Shown here: positions 41,389-50,482 of the stretch, one piece after another | Position numbering within the stretch: position 1 is the first letter of the stretch | Layout: every line of letters begins with the position of its first letter | NCBI GenBank assembly: GCA_934463175.1 | Contig: CAKSIW010000004.1 | Coordinates: forward strand, 11,413-75,412 | Direction of reading: 5' to 3' | Length of the DNA: 64,000 bases | Source: an uncultured Clostridia bacterium | GTDB taxonomy: Bacteria; Bacillota; Clostridia; Monoglobales; Monoglobaceae | Made by a program: the position numbers and the translations under genes | The notes under the pieces: model-generated | Database searches by the model: none | Seen by the model: the letters and a program-made list of their open reading frames with translations, nothing else | Told to the model about the DNA's origin: nothing

Positions 41389-42185
41389 CTGAGACCTCCA
41401 ATTTCTGCGATAACATCTGCAAGCATTTGCTGGAACAAAGATGTGTTCGGCGTGTAGATTACCGGCGATGACATGCGTTCCTTGAGAGCGTCCGCCGCTC
41501 TCGGAACATGAATGTCAAATCTGTTGCCGTGCTTGAGGGGAGTATATTCGATATGACCGCCGATTTCACGAACCGTTTTGTCTGCAACCGCGATACTGAG
41601 CAGCATTGCGGCGTTGTTTGGAGACGCATTGTCAATTTTTCGGTTAAGCTCGGTAATCGGGTCATCTGACAGGCATGGGTCAAGATTTTTGCAGTTGTCA
41701 TGTATGTGAAAAATAACGTCATTGTGCTTTTCGGTGACGCCAAAGGTGATTTTCAGCTTTGAGCCTGTGCGCTCATTTCTTGCACAGCAATATAAAATGT
41801 TGAGCAGAATGAATTCAAGACGGCTTCGCTCGGTGATAACGGTTGAGCCTTCCGCCGCTCTAGGGGAATATTTAATCTCGGGCTTCATTGTCGGGAGCAG
41901 ACCGGCAAGATGCTTCCCCATTCCTTCAATAATACTTTCAATATCAAGCTCCTCGGAGAGCGAATCTCTGAAAAAATGAGTTGAACCGAACCATATGTCC
42001 ATTAGACAGAGAATGCGGTTTATGAAAAACGTACACAGCTTTGCCGACTGCAAATGGGACATGCCCGAGGGAGTCATATTTTCTTCAAATTGTATGTTTT
42101 CGATTTCGGAATAGCAAAGACGCGCTGAATTTCTGATTGACTTTGACAGTGCGTCAAAAACCGACAGATTGTTTTCTTCAAACAC
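41385..42185 (-). CDS. Cytosolic protein with a degenerate histidine-kinase-like ATPase domain
   Basis: 266 residues, no membrane segment. The C-terminal half resembles HATPase_c: LEFILLNILYCCARNE (N box), FHIHDNCKNLDP (where DNG is replaced by DNC) and a final LSIAVADKTVREIGGHIEYT (position of G2). The N-terminal half is helical and has one H in GMSHLQSAKLC that could, weakly, be a phosphoacceptor. It may be an orphan kinase-like regulator. The start is a GTG with GGAG 10 nt upstream. It is translationally coupled to cca. Confidence 0.6.
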   Translation of the reverse strand: MFEENNLSVFDALSKSIRNSARLCYSEIENIQFEENMTPSGMSHLQSAKLCTFFINRILCLMDIWFGSTHFFRDSLSEELDIESIIEGMGKHLAGLLPTMKPEIKYSPRAAEGSTVITERSRLEFILLNILYCCARNERTGSKLKITFGVTEKHNDVIFHIHDNCKNLDPCLSDDPITELNRKIDNASPNNAAMLLSIAVADKTVREIGGHIEYTPLKHGNRFDIHVPRAADALKERMSSPVIYTPNTSLFQQMLADVIAEIGGLR

Positions 42186-42217
42186 AAAGCAACATCTCCT
42201 TAATGTGGAATAACTAT

Positions 42218-42246
42218 ATTATAACGAATTTTACGGTAAAATTCAA
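42218..42246 (-). promoter_or_regulatory. Promoter of the HATPase-cca operon
   Basis: Minus strand: TTGAAT (42246-42241), 17-nt spacer, TATAAT (42223-42218). Confidence 0.7.
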
Positions 42247-42360
42247 CAGTGAAAAACAAAAAAATATGATTTTGAAACCGAGAACAAAAGAGCATGAGAG
42301 AGAAAAACGGAGGAATAAAGACTTTGTATGTTGATAAATTAATTTATTAAAAAAAAGGGG

Positions 42361-42389
42361 TTGACAAATTGACAAAAAGGTATTATAAT
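42361..42389 (+). promoter_or_regulatory. rplM-rpsI promoter
   Basis: TTGACA (42361-42366), 17-nt spacer, TATAAT (42384-42389). A second TTGACA at 42369 is too close to the -10. Confidence 0.85.
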
Positions 42390-42396
42390 ATAGTCC

Positions 42397-42520
42397 GTTA
42401 AGTCGAAAACGGCTGAAACCGTCGGAAGAACGGGTCATGCCGAGACAGACTGTGGGCAAATGCACACAGAAGGGCAGCATTGCACGGTTAATCTGAGCTG
42501 TGTTCATCTGCCCACAGTTT
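42397..42520 (+). promoter_or_regulatory. Candidate L13-type ribosomal leader
   Basis: About 150 nt of leader precede rplM. It contains ACGG-CTGAAA-CCGT (42406-42419 area) and a long-range stem ACTGTGGGCA (42449-42458) with TGCCCACAGT (42509-42518). A structured leader that binds L13 is known in Firmicutes; the identity here is by position and shape. Confidence 0.5.
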
Positions 42521-42547
42521 GAAAGGAAATTTTAGGAGGTAGAAAAA

Positions 42548-42982
42548 ATGTCAACCTACATGGCAAAAGCTAATGAGATTGAAAAAAAATGGTACATTAT
42601 TGACGCTGCCGGCAAGCCGCTCGGACGTGTTGCCGCAAAGGCTGCCGAAATTCTGAGAGGTAAGCACCGTCCCGAGTTCACACCGAACGTGAACTGCGGT
42701 GAATATGTCATCATCATCAACGCAAAGGACGCTGTTCTGACAGGCAAGAAGCTTGACCAGAAGAGGTGGTACAGACACACAGGCTACATCGGTCATCTCA
42801 AGGAAGTGTCCTATAAGGACATGATGGAGAAAAATCCCGAGAAGGCAATGGAACTTGCGGTTTCGGGTATGCTCCCTCACAACACTCTGGGCAGACAGGC
42901 AATGAAGATGCTCAAGGTATACAAGGATTCAAACCATGAACATGAGGCTCAGACACCGGTTGAGTGGACCGGCGAGATATAA
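42548..42982 (+). CDS. rplM: Ribosomal protein uL13
   Basis: 144 residues. [54 protein letters not shown] and the late [19 protein letters not shown] (in parts) are L13. It binds 23S rRNA early in 50S assembly. AGGAGGT lies 7 nt before the ATG. Co-transcribed with rpsI. Confidence 0.98.
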   Translation: MSTYMAKANEIEKKWYIIDAAGKPLGRVAAKAAEILRGKHRPEFTPNVNCGEYVIIINAKDAVLTGKKLDQKRWYRHTGYIGHLKEVSYKDMMEKNPEKAMELAVSGMLPHNTLGRQAMKMLKVYKDSNHEHEAQTPVEWTGEI

Positions 42983-43000
42983 GAGGAGGGGGAGATAATA

Positions 43001-43399
43001 ATGGCAAATACAATTCAGTATTACGGAACAGGCAGAAGAAAAGAATCTGTTGCCAGAGTGAGACTTGTGCCGGGAAACGGAACAATCACAATAAATAAAA
43101 GAGACATTGACGACTATTTTGGTCTTGAAACGCTGAAGACGATTCTTCGTCAGCCGCTTGAAATCACAGGAACAATCGGCAAATTTGACGTTTTGGTAAA
43201 CGTTAAGGGCGGCGGCTTCACAGGTCAGGCAGGCGCAATCAGGCACGGCATTGCAAGAGCACTTCTTGAGGTTGACTCGGAAGCATTCAGACCGACACTC
43301 AAGGCTGCCGGCTACTTAACACGTGATCCGCGTATGAAGGAAAGAAAGAAATACGGACTCAAGGCAGCACGCCGTGCTCCGCAGTTCAGCAAAAGATAA
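43001..43399 (+). CDS. rpsI: Ribosomal protein uS9
   Basis: 132 residues. [52 protein letters not shown] and the C-terminal [17 protein letters not shown] (tail that reaches the P-site tRNA) identify S9. Follows rplM after 18 nt with GAGGAGGGGGAG before the ATG. Confidence 0.98.
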   Translation: MANTIQYYGTGRRKESVARVRLVPGNGTITINKRDIDDYFGLETLKTILRQPLEITGTIGKFDVLVNVKGGGFTGQAGAIRHGIARALLEVDSEAFRPTLKAAGYLTRDPRMKERKKYGLKAARRAPQFSKR

Positions 43400-43416
43400 C
43401 TTTTATCGTATTTTCA

Positions 43417-43445
43417 CCCCGAAGCATTGTTGCTTCGGGGTTTTG
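43417..43445 (+). terminator. Terminator of rplM-rpsI
   Basis: CCCCGAAGCA (43417-43426), TTGT loop, TGCTTCGGGG (43431-43440), then TTTT. Confidence 0.9.
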
Positions 43446-43563
43446 CTGTCATTCGCATTAAATGACATATTACGCTTGACCAAAAGCATAAAATGGTATA
43501 AAATCAAAGCATGGCTTTTGAATTAGGAAATAAGAATGCATTTTCATGAGGCGGATTGGTTTC

Positions 43564-44046
43564 TCAATCGCTGATTTCCGCGGAAATTATGCTGCCGCAG
43601 GCAATCCGCTTGCCGCCGCTTCCGGTGGGCTGTGTTTTATAGTCGTCGGGAGACTGATGAATGACAACCGACCTTCCGACAACATCTTCGGGAAAGAATC
43701 TGTTTGTGAAAAACAGCATTTTTGCAGTACCTCCGTTTGAAAACAGAACAGGAAAGTCGCCGGCGTGGTTTCCGTGCTGGTCACCCGTCGGATTCCAGTG
43801 ACCTCCCGCGGCAGGGAACGGGTTGTCGGAGTGTGCCGCACCGCAGGTGTCAAACTCATGAATGTGAAATGCAAACGGACCTGTTTGCGGCAGGTCTGCG
43901 GTTGCCTCACGGAAATCGGGCAGACCGAAAATTTCAGCCTCAACCCAGCTGCCGTCCGCAATGCCGAGAAATTTAACAGTGCCGTGCACATCGGGCGCAA
44001 GGTCGCTTCCCTTGATGTGCGCAATGGCGTCATAGGCTTTGAGCAT
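43564..44046 (-). CDS. Cu/Zn superoxide dismutase family protein without signal peptide
   Basis: 160 residues. The metal ligands of the family are in order: H-x-H in FHIHEFDTC, H in AAGGHWNP, H and D in NHAGDFPVLF, and H in VVIHQSPDDY; the disulfide cysteines (FDTC, RIACG) and the substrate-guiding arginine before ACG are present. Most bacterial SodC proteins are exported, but the start at 44046 (AAAGGA about 11 nt upstream) gives no signal peptide. In-frame sequence upstream to 44169 does not supply one either. It diverges from the GHL10 gene. Confidence 0.83.
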   Translation of the reverse strand: MLKAYDAIAHIKGSDLAPDVHGTVKFLGIADGSWVEAEIFGLPDFREATADLPQTGPFAFHIHEFDTCGAAHSDNPFPAAGGHWNPTGDQHGNHAGDFPVLFSNGGTAKMLFFTNRFFPEDVVGRSVVIHQSPDDYKTQPTGSGGKRIACGSIISAEISD

Positions 44047-44080
44047 TTTTATGTATCCTTTCCGCTCACAGAAATGAATG

Positions 44081-44114
44081 TGTCCCGAAGCACCGTGAGC
44101 ATGATGACGGGACA
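44081..44114. repeat. Inverted repeat between sodC-like and GHL10 genes
   Basis: TGTCCCG (44081-44087) and CGGGACA (44108-44114), perfect 7-bp arms, in the 160-bp divergent promoter region. Possible operator; no regulator can be named. Confidence 0.35.
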
Positions 44115-44206
44115 AAGCCGTGCGTTCATATGCGGCTCTCCTACATATTATGCGGAATATAAAAAACAAGTGAAAAATAATTTAAGAAAGGACAGGGAAC
44201 TTGATT

Positions 44207-45967
44207 ATGACACGAACAGTAAAGGCGATTTGCGTATTGGTCGGACTCTTTTGTGCACTCAACAGCTTTTTTCCGTCAAAGAGCGGAGGAGGACATGTTG
44301 CGGCAGAGGACAGAGAGGTTAAAGCGGTTTGGGCAGCAACGGTTTTTTCACTGGACTATCCGAGTGTTCAGACAAATGACGCGGAAACACTCAGAAAAAG
44401 CATGGATTCAATGCTTGCAGGCGTCTGTGAAATGGGCTTTAACACTCTGTTTTTTCAGGTCAGACCTGCGGCAGACGCGTTCTATAAATCAGAGATTTTC
44501 CCATGGTCGAAATATTTGACGGGAACACAGGGGGCGGCGCCCTCCGATGCGTTTGACCCGCTTGAATATCTTGTTGCGCAGGCACATGCAAAGGGAATTG
44601 AGGTTCATGCATGGATAAACCCATACCGCGTCACGGCGTCCGCGGCAGACAAGGATAATCAATCGGAGAACAGCATTGCCGTGCGGTATCCCGAGCTTGT
44701 GGTTGAGCATTCGGACGGCAAGCTGTATCTGAACCCCGGTGAGCCGGAGGCAAACAGACTGATTATCGAGGGGGCAGCGGAGATTGTCAGAAACTATAAG
44801 GTTGACGGCATTCATCTTGATGACTATTTCTACCCGGGAAGCAGCTTTCCCGATGGCGATACCTTCACGAAATACGGCGGAAGCTTCCTGAACATCGGCG
44901 ACTGGCGCAGAAACAACACACGTTCGCTCATTGAGGGAATGCGTGACGCAATAAAGAAGGAAAACAGCAGCGTTATATTTTCCGTCAGCCCGTGCGGAAT
45001 CTGGGCGAACAGGGAAACAAATCCCGAGGGCAGCGACACCAAGGGGGCGCAGGCATATTATGACTATTATGCGGACACAAGACAGTGGGTGAAGGACAGA
45101 CTGGTTGATATGATTGTTCCGCAGATATACTGGAGCATTGGCAACGAGGCGGCGGACTTTGAGAAGGTTCTGAGCTGGTGGAACAGCACGGTTGAGGGAA
45201 CAGGCGTGTCACTTTGCGTCGGACAGGCGGCATACCGTGCGGCAGACGAGACAAATGCGGACTCGCCGTGGTTTGGCGGACGCGGTACAGATGAGCTGAA
45301 CCGTCAGAGGGCGCTGATGAACGCGTCGGGGAATGTCAGCGGATATGCACAGTACAGGCTTGGCAGTATTCTGAAAAATCAGGCGGTTCGGGCGTGCATA
45401 ACCGATATAAACACGCAGAAGAAACGTATTTTTGCAGATACAGCGTCATATGCGTGGGCAGAGGACGCACTTGAGGAGCTGTTTGAAAAGGGCATTGTGA
45501 GCGGAATGGGTGACGGAACATTCGGGTGTGCAAGAGAGGTCACGAGAGCCGACTTCACATTGATGATAACACGCGCAATGGGAAAAAGTGCGCAGTTCAC
45601 GGAGAACTTTTCCGATGTTGAGAGCGATAAGTATTATTATAATGAAATCGGCATTGCGAAGGCTCTTGGATATGCGAGCGGCAGAGGGGATAATATTTTT
45701 GACCCGCTGGGAAGGATTACAAGACAGGATATGGCAACGCTTGCATACCGCGTCCTGGAAAAGGAAGGAAAAATCAGTTATGACGGTAACGAAAATCTGA
45801 GCGCAAGGTTTTCAGACGCAAATGAAATTTCGGATTATGCAAAAGATGCGGTTGCCGCAATGGTTGAGAAAAAATATCTGAGCGGCTATGAAACGGGAGA
45901 ATTTAAGCCGCAGGGCTATGCAACAAGAGCGGAAACGGCAGTGTTTCTGAGCCGTGTTCTGCAATAA
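44207..45967 (+). CDS. Exported GHL10 (DUF187) glycoside-hydrolase-like protein with SLH repeats
   Basis: 586 residues. An N-terminal hydrophobic segment (about 7-22) is followed by a GHL10/YngK-type TIM barrel (about 40-385) with VKAVWAATVFSLDYPS, MGFNTLFFQVRPAADAFYKSEIFPWS, HAWINPYRV, YKVDGIHLDDYFYP and VDMIVPQIYWSIG (in parts). The C-terminus (about 400-586) carries three S-layer-homology units (ALEELFEKGIVSGMGDGTF; IGIAKALGYASGRGDNIFDP; AVAAMVEKKYLSGYETGEFKP), which tether proteins to pyruvylated wall polymers. Likely substrate is a cell-wall or extracellular polysaccharide. The ATG at 44207 has AAAGGA upstream; a TTG two codons earlier is less likely. Confidence 0.9.
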   Translation: MTRTVKAICVLVGLFCALNSFFPSKSGGGHVAAEDREVKAVWAATVFSLDYPSVQTNDAETLRKSMDSMLAGVCEMGFNTLFFQVRPAADAFYKSEIFPWSKYLTGTQGAAPSDAFDPLEYLVAQAHAKGIEVHAWINPYRVTASAADKDNQSENSIAVRYPELVVEHSDGKLYLNPGEPEANRLIIEGAAEIVRNYKVDGIHLDDYFYPGSSFPDGDTFTKYGGSFLNIGDWRRNNTRSLIEGMRDAIKKENSSVIFSVSPCGIWANRETNPEGSDTKGAQAYYDYYADTRQWVKDRLVDMIVPQIYWSIGNEAADFEKVLSWWNSTVEGTGVSLCVGQAAYRAADETNADSPWFGGRGTDELNRQRALMNASGNVSGYAQYRLGSILKNQAVRACITDINTQKKRIFADTASYAWAEDALEELFEKGIVSGMGDGTFGCAREVTRADFTLMITRAMGKSAQFTENFSDVESDKYYYNEIGIAKALGYASGRGDNIFDPLGRITRQDMATLAYRVLEKEGKISYDGNENLSARFSDANEISDYAKDAVAAMVEKKYLSGYETGEFKPQGYATRAETAVFLSRVLQ

Positions 45968-46226
45968 ATGAAAGCGGCGTGAAAAAAGGGAATGTAAAAA
46001 ACTCCGGAACGCAAGAAAAGAATGGATAAGAACATATTAAAGGAAATACAAATGACACAGTTCGCTTTGTTTGAGGCGGAAAATCAAACAAATTTTTTTT
46101 CAAAGAAGTATTCCTTTTCTTGCTATCAACAAACTTCGCCTCTCGGAGTACACGGATACACCAAAACTAAAGATTTGGCTCAGCCTGCCGATTCCAAAGC
46201 TTTTTTCTATTTCATTGGAAAAGCTA
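45968..46226 (+). other. AT-rich stretch without a convincing gene
   Basis: After the GHL10 stop. A frame of 62 codons starts at ATG 46052 with AAAGGA 8 nt upstream and ends at 46237, inside the palindromic terminator. Its peptide (MTQFALFEAENQTNFFSKKY...) is not recognised and its base use differs from neighbours. It may be a gene remnant or a small transcript of its own. Confidence 0.3.
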
Positions 46227-46271
46227 AGGCTGTTTAAAAAGTCAATTGACTTTTTAAACAGCCTCTTTTTT
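46227..46271 (+). terminator. Perfect 38-nt palindromic terminator
   Basis: 46227-46264 is a perfect palindrome (19-bp arms centred on CAATTG) followed by CTTTTTT on the plus strand. The opposite direction also ends at this point, since the minus-strand sigH stop is at 46278. Confidence 0.85.
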
Positions 46272-46277
46272 CAGCTC

Positions 46278-46895
46278 TCATTCATCTGCATATTTTTCCA
46301 TCTTTTTCTTCACTCTTTGCAGCGCATTGTCGATTGATTTCGGAGAGCGTGAAAGCGCGAGAGCAATTTCGTGATAGGATTTTCCGTCAAGATACATTCC
46401 GAGAACATTTTTTTCAAGGGGGCTTAAAACCTCATCAATTTTTCCTCCGAGAAATTCAGCCTTTTCCTTTTTGATGAACAGCCTTTCGGGGTCAAGCTCC
46501 GAAAGACCGATTTCGCCCCATATTCCCTCTGATTCCTCGTCAAACGGGGAATTGCTCAGTGATACATATGAATTGAGAGGCATGTGCTTCTGCCGTGTTG
46601 CGGTTTTGACTGCGGTTATGATCTGACGTTTGACGCACAGCTCCGCAAAGCCGCGGAAGGAGGCAGGCTTTGAACGGTCAAAGTCGCGGATCGCCTTGAA
46701 CAGACCGATCATGCCTTCCTGAATTATATCCTCACGGTCGGCACCCGCGAGAAAATACATACGCGCCTTTGAGCGGACCAGGTTTTTATACTTTGACAAA
46801 ATGCATTCGGTTGCAGCTTCATCACCTGCCGCCGAAAGGACAGCAAGCTCCTCGTCCGTCATGCTTTCATATTCGCCGTAAACTGCATTGCTCAT
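46278..46895 (-). CDS. sigH: RNA polymerase sigma factor SigH (Spo0H) type
   Basis: 205 residues. Region 2: ATECILSKYKNLVRSKARMYFLAGADREDIIQEGMIGLFKAIRDFD (in parts), the GADREDIIQEGMIGL signature of SigH. Region 4: LSPLEKNVLGMYLDGKSYHEIALALSRSPKSIDNALQRVKKK. SigH starts early sporulation and competence transcription. The start at 46895 has GGGAGGT 7 nt upstream. It directly follows ackA, with only a hairpin between and no room for a separate promoter next to its start, so it may depend on read-through from pta-ackA or on a promoter inside ackA. Confidence 0.92.
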   Translation of the reverse strand: MSNAVYGEYESMTDEELAVLSAAGDEAATECILSKYKNLVRSKARMYFLAGADREDIIQEGMIGLFKAIRDFDRSKPASFRGFAELCVKRQIITAVKTATRQKHMPLNSYVSLSNSPFDEESEGIWGEIGLSELDPERLFIKKEKAEFLGGKIDEVLSPLEKNVLGMYLDGKSYHEIALALSRSPKSIDNALQRVKKKMEKYADE

Positions 46896-46905
46896 TGAGT
46901 ACCTC

Positions 46906-46936
46906 CCAAAAACAAGGGGCTGTAAAAATACAGCCC
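46906..46936 (-). terminator. Hairpin between ackA and sigH (partial terminator)
   Basis: GGGCTGTA (46917-46924) and TACAGCCC (46929-46936), 4-nt loop; read on the minus strand it is followed by CTTGTTTTTGGG. The T-run is imperfect and merges with the sigH ribosome site. Confidence 0.65.
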
Positions 46937-46961
46937 GCCCTTCTTTTGTTCCCAATAATTC

Positions 46962-48161
46962 CTATTTCAAAAGCTCCTGTGTTTCCTTTGCAATCATAAG
47001 CTCCTCATTTGTCGGAATGACAAGAACGCGAACCTTTGAATCAGCCGCAGAAATATCCATCTGCGCACCGCGTATTGCTTTTTTGTTCTTTTCTTCGTCA
47101 ATCTTAATTCCAAAGCCTTCAAGATTTTTAAGAATATCCGATCTCATGCCGGGAGTGTTTTCACCGATACCGGCTGTGAAGATAATTGCGTCAACGCCGC
47201 CCATGTTAACCATATAGTTTCCGAGATATTTTCTCACGCTGAAGGTGAACATATCAAGTGCAAGCTGTGCGCGGTCATTTCCCTCGGAAGCCGCCGCTTC
47301 AAGGTCTCTGAAGTCGCTGCTGACACCCGAAACACCGAGAACGCCCGACTGCTTGTTGAGAACTGCGTCAACCTCATCAAGCGACAGACCCTCGTGGTCT
47401 GCAATAAACTTGACAATTGCAGGGTCAATGACACCCGAACGGGTTCCCATGACAACACCTGCAAGGGGAGTGAAGCCCATTGAGGTATCGACCGATTTTC
47501 CGCCGTCAACCGCAGTGATGCTCGAACCGTTTCCGAGGTGGAAGGTTATCATTTTCAGCTCTTCGATCGGCTTGTTCAGCATTTTTGCAGCCTCGCCCGA
47601 AACATATTTGTGAGAGGTTCCGTGGAAGCCGTATTTTCTGATTTTATACTTTTCGTAAAGCTCGTAGGGAAGTGCATACATATATGCTTCCTTCGGCATT
47701 GTCTGGTGGAATGCCGTGTCAAACACGCCAACCTGCGGAACACCCGGCATTGCCTTTTCGCAGGCGTCAATACCGATGAGGTTTGGCGGATTGTGGAGGG
47801 GCGCAAGAGGTGTGCACTGGTCAACAGCTTTTTTCACGTTGTCGTCAATGATGACGGATTTGCTGAAGAACTCGCCGCCGTGAACAACTCTGTGACCGAC
47901 TGCCGAAATCTCGTCCATGCTTGAAATAACGCCGTATTCTGCGTCTGTCAGAGCGTCCAGAACCATCTTGATTGCGTCCGAATGGTCCTTCATATCCTTT
48001 TCAATAACAATTTTATCCTTGCCTGCCGGAGTGTGGTTCAGCTTTGAACCGCCGATACCGATTCTCTCGCACAGACCCTTTGCAAGAACCTCTTCGGTTT
48101 CCATATCAATCAGCTGATATTTGAGGGAAGAGCTTCCGGCGTTTATAACCAAAATTTTCAT
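46962..48161 (-). CDS. ackA: Acetate kinase
   Basis: 399 residues. Active-site residues fall at the positions known for the family: N7 ([10 protein letters not shown]), R91 ([11 protein letters not shown]), D148 ([11 protein letters not shown]), H180 ([11 protein letters not shown]) and R241 ([10 protein letters not shown]). It converts acetyl phosphate and ADP to acetate and ATP. The start at 48161 begins the conserved [18 protein letters not shown] lies upstream. Second gene of pta-ackA, 25 nt after pta. Confidence 0.97.
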   Translation of the reverse strand: MKILVINAGSSSLKYQLIDMETEEVLAKGLCERIGIGGSKLNHTPAGKDKIVIEKDMKDHSDAIKMVLDALTDAEYGVISSMDEISAVGHRVVHGGEFFSKSVIIDDNVKKAVDQCTPLAPLHNPPNLIGIDACEKAMPGVPQVGVFDTAFHQTMPKEAYMYALPYELYEKYKIRKYGFHGTSHKYVSGEAAKMLNKPIEELKMITFHLGNGSSITAVDGGKSVDTSMGFTPLAGVVMGTRSGVIDPAIVKFIADHEGLSLDEVDAVLNKQSGVLGVSGVSSDFRDLEAAASEGNDRAQLALDMFTFSVRKYLGNYMVNMGGVDAIIFTAGIGENTPGMRSDILKNLEGFGIKIDEEKNKKAIRGAQMDISAADSKVRVLVIPTNEELMIAKETQELLK

Positions 48162-48186
48162 TATAAAATCTTTCCTTTCGTAAAGT

Positions 48187-49182
48187 TTATGCGCCTGCCT
48201 GAACACAGGTTATTGCAACAACACCGACAATGTCGTCCGCGCTGCAGCCTCTTGACAAATCGTTAATCGGCATTGCGATACCCTGTGTGACAGGACCGTA
48301 TGCCTCAGCCTTTGCAAGTCTCTGAACCAGCTTATACCCGATGTTGCCCGCGTCAAGGTCGGGGAAAACAAGCACGTTTGCATGACCTGCAACGGTGCTG
48401 CCGGGTGCTTTTGACTCGCCCACCGACGGAACGATTGCCGCGTCGAGCTGAAGCTCTCCGTCAACCTTCAGGTTCGGGTTGTTCTCCTTGCATATTCTTG
48501 TTGCCTCAACAACCTTTGTGACGTCATCATGCTTTGCACTGCCCTTTGTGGAGTGAGAGAGCATTGCAACAACAGCCTCCTGCTGAACAAGCAGCTCAAA
48601 GGATTCCGCAGAGCAAGCCGCGATTGCCGCGAGCTTCTCGGGGTCGGGGTTCTGCTCCAGACCGCTGTCTGCAAAAATGAATGTGCCGTCCGCGCCATAT
48701 TCGCAGTCGGGAACAACCATAAGGAAGAATGCCGAAACAAGCTTAACACCGGGCTTTGTCTTGATAATCTGAAGACTCGGTCTCAGTGTGTTTGCGGTTG
48801 AATGGCAAGCACCCGAAACCACGCCGTCCGCGTCGCCTGCCTTAACCATGAGACACGCGTAATACATATAGTCGCCGAGAGCGGTTTTCTTTGCTTCCTC
48901 ATATGTGAGACCCTTTGCACGTCTCAGCTCAACAAAGAGGTTTATGTATTCCTCGGTCTTTTCGTATGTGTGAGGATTGATGATTGTTGCACCGGAAATG
49001 TCAAAGCCCTTTCCGTATTCCTCAATCTCCTCCGGCGTGCCGATAATGATAAGGTTTGCAATGTCCTCCCTCAATATCTTTTCCGCCGCTTCAAATGTTC
49101 TTTTGTCCATCGACTCGGGAAGAACAATGGTCTTTTTGTTTGCCTTTGCTCTTGCCTTGACAGAGTCTAAAAACTTACTCAT
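48187..49182 (-). CDS. pta: Phosphate acetyltransferase
   Basis: 331 residues, the short PTA class without the DRTGG regulatory part. [88 protein letters not shown] and [18 protein letters not shown] (in parts) are conserved. It makes acetyl phosphate from acetyl-CoA. GGAGGCG precedes the ATG. First gene of the acetate operon. Confidence 0.97.
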   Translation of the reverse strand: MSKFLDSVKARAKANKKTIVLPESMDKRTFEAAEKILREDIANLIIIGTPEEIEEYGKGFDISGATIINPHTYEKTEEYINLFVELRRAKGLTYEEAKKTALGDYMYYACLMVKAGDADGVVSGACHSTANTLRPSLQIIKTKPGVKLVSAFFLMVVPDCEYGADGTFIFADSGLEQNPDPEKLAAIAACSAESFELLVQQEAVVAMLSHSTKGSAKHDDVTKVVEATRICKENNPNLKVDGELQLDAAIVPSVGESKAPGSTVAGHANVLVFPDLDAGNIGYKLVQRLAKAEAYGPVTQGIAMPINDLSRGCSADDIVGVVAITCVQAGA

Positions 49183-49220
49183 CAGTTACGCCTCCGTATT
49201 CAGTTTTAATATACCTTTTC

Positions 49221-49249
49221 ATTATACAACATATTCCCGTCATATGCAA
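49221..49249 (-). promoter_or_regulatory. pta-ackA promoter
   Basis: Minus strand: TTGCAT (49249-49244), 17-nt spacer ending in TG, TATAAT (49226-49221). Confidence 0.75.
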
Positions 49250-49342
49250 GGATAAATGAGCAAATTTATACTTTTTTGTGCAAAACACTTTATTTTTTGC
49301 GCCGAATGGATTATAATATACATAAAATGGGGAGATGAAGGA

Positions 49343-50476
49343 ATGGTTATTGCGGCGGTTGTATGCGAATATAACCCGTTTCACAGCGGACATAAATATC
49401 ATATTGAAGAAACGCGGAGAAGGTGCGCTCCCGACGCGGTTGTTGCCGTTATGAGCGGGAACTGGGTTCAGCGCGGAGAGGCGGCGCTGTTTGACAAGCG
49501 TGCGCGCGCTGCGGCTGCGGTTATGGGAGGCGCGGATCTGGTGCTGGAGCTTCCGGCATATGCCGCGGTGCGTTCAGCAGAGTTTTTTGCGGCTTCGGCG
49601 GTGAAAATCATTGATTCTCTCGGAGCGGAGGCTCATTTGTCATTCGGTGCGGAGACGGCGGACACACAGCAAATCGTAAATACTGCGGAATATCTTGCGA
49701 ATGAACCGTGGGAGTTTTCCAAAAGGGTGAAGGAACTTTCGTCTGAGGGCATGTCATATGCCGCGGCACGGTCAAAAGCCGCAGAAAAGCTTCTGGGAAG
49801 TGCCGCGGCAGGGCTGCTTGCTGCACCAAATAATATTTTGGGGGTTGAATACTGCAAGGCATGTGTGCGGCTCGGAGGCAGAATACAGCCGATGGCAATT
49901 CAGAGAATCGGAGCGGCACATGATTCCGATGAGACCTGTCGCGGATTTGCCTCGGCAGGAATGCTCCGCGCGCGGCTTTCGGAGGGAGATTTGCAGGCAT
50001 ATTCATATATGCCCGAATTTTGCCGCGGAATATTTGAAAAGGAAAGAATGCACCTGCCGTCCGCATATGAAAAGGCGGTTATTGCAGAGATAATAAAAAT
50101 GCCCCCCGAACGTCTGCGGAGAATTGCGGACGTGACCGAGGGACTTGAAAACAGAATAAAAAGAACGGCGCAAGACGCAAAAACGCTTGACGAGCTTGCT
50201 CTTGCGGTGAAAACAAAGCGGTATGCGCACAGCCGAATCCGCCGCATATTGCTGGCGGCATATCTCGGAATCGAAAAATGCGCCGATCCTGCACCGCCGT
50301 ATGTGAAAATTCTTGCTCACAGCGAAAAGGGCTGTGAGGTTATCAGAGAGCTGAAAAAAACAGCACGGCTGCCGCTTGTGCGGAACACCGCACAGATAAA
50401 TCGGCTCGGCGACCGCAGCGCAAAGGAATATTGGGAGCGTGAGCGGATTTATGACACGCTTTATGAGCTGTTTTGA
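49343..50476 (+). CDS. tmcAL: TmcAL, tRNA-Met cytidine acetate ligase
   Basis: 377 residues of the nucleotidyltransferase family once called UPF0348. The HxGH-type ATP site is H14-xx-H17 in CEYNPFHSGHKYHI, followed by VVAVMSGNWVQRGEAALFDK, VLELPAYAAVRSAEFFA and APNNILGVEYCKA (in parts). It forms acetyl-adenylate from acetate and ATP and acetylates C34 of elongator tRNA-Met. The start at 49343 has GGAGATGAAGGA upstream. It diverges from pta-ackA, the operon that makes acetate, with about 160 bp between. Confidence 0.93.
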   Translation: MVIAAVVCEYNPFHSGHKYHIEETRRRCAPDAVVAVMSGNWVQRGEAALFDKRARAAAAVMGGADLVLELPAYAAVRSAEFFAASAVKIIDSLGAEAHLSFGAETADTQQIVNTAEYLANEPWEFSKRVKELSSEGMSYAAARSKAAEKLLGSAAAGLLAAPNNILGVEYCKACVRLGGRIQPMAIQRIGAAHDSDETCRGFASAGMLRARLSEGDLQAYSYMPEFCRGIFEKERMHLPSAYEKAVIAEIIKMPPERLRRIADVTEGLENRIKRTAQDAKTLDELALAVKTKRYAHSRIRRILLAAYLGIEKCADPAPPYVKILAHSEKGCEVIRELKKTARLPLVRNTAQINRLGDRSAKEYWERERIYDTLYELF

Positions 50477-50482
50477 CGACCA

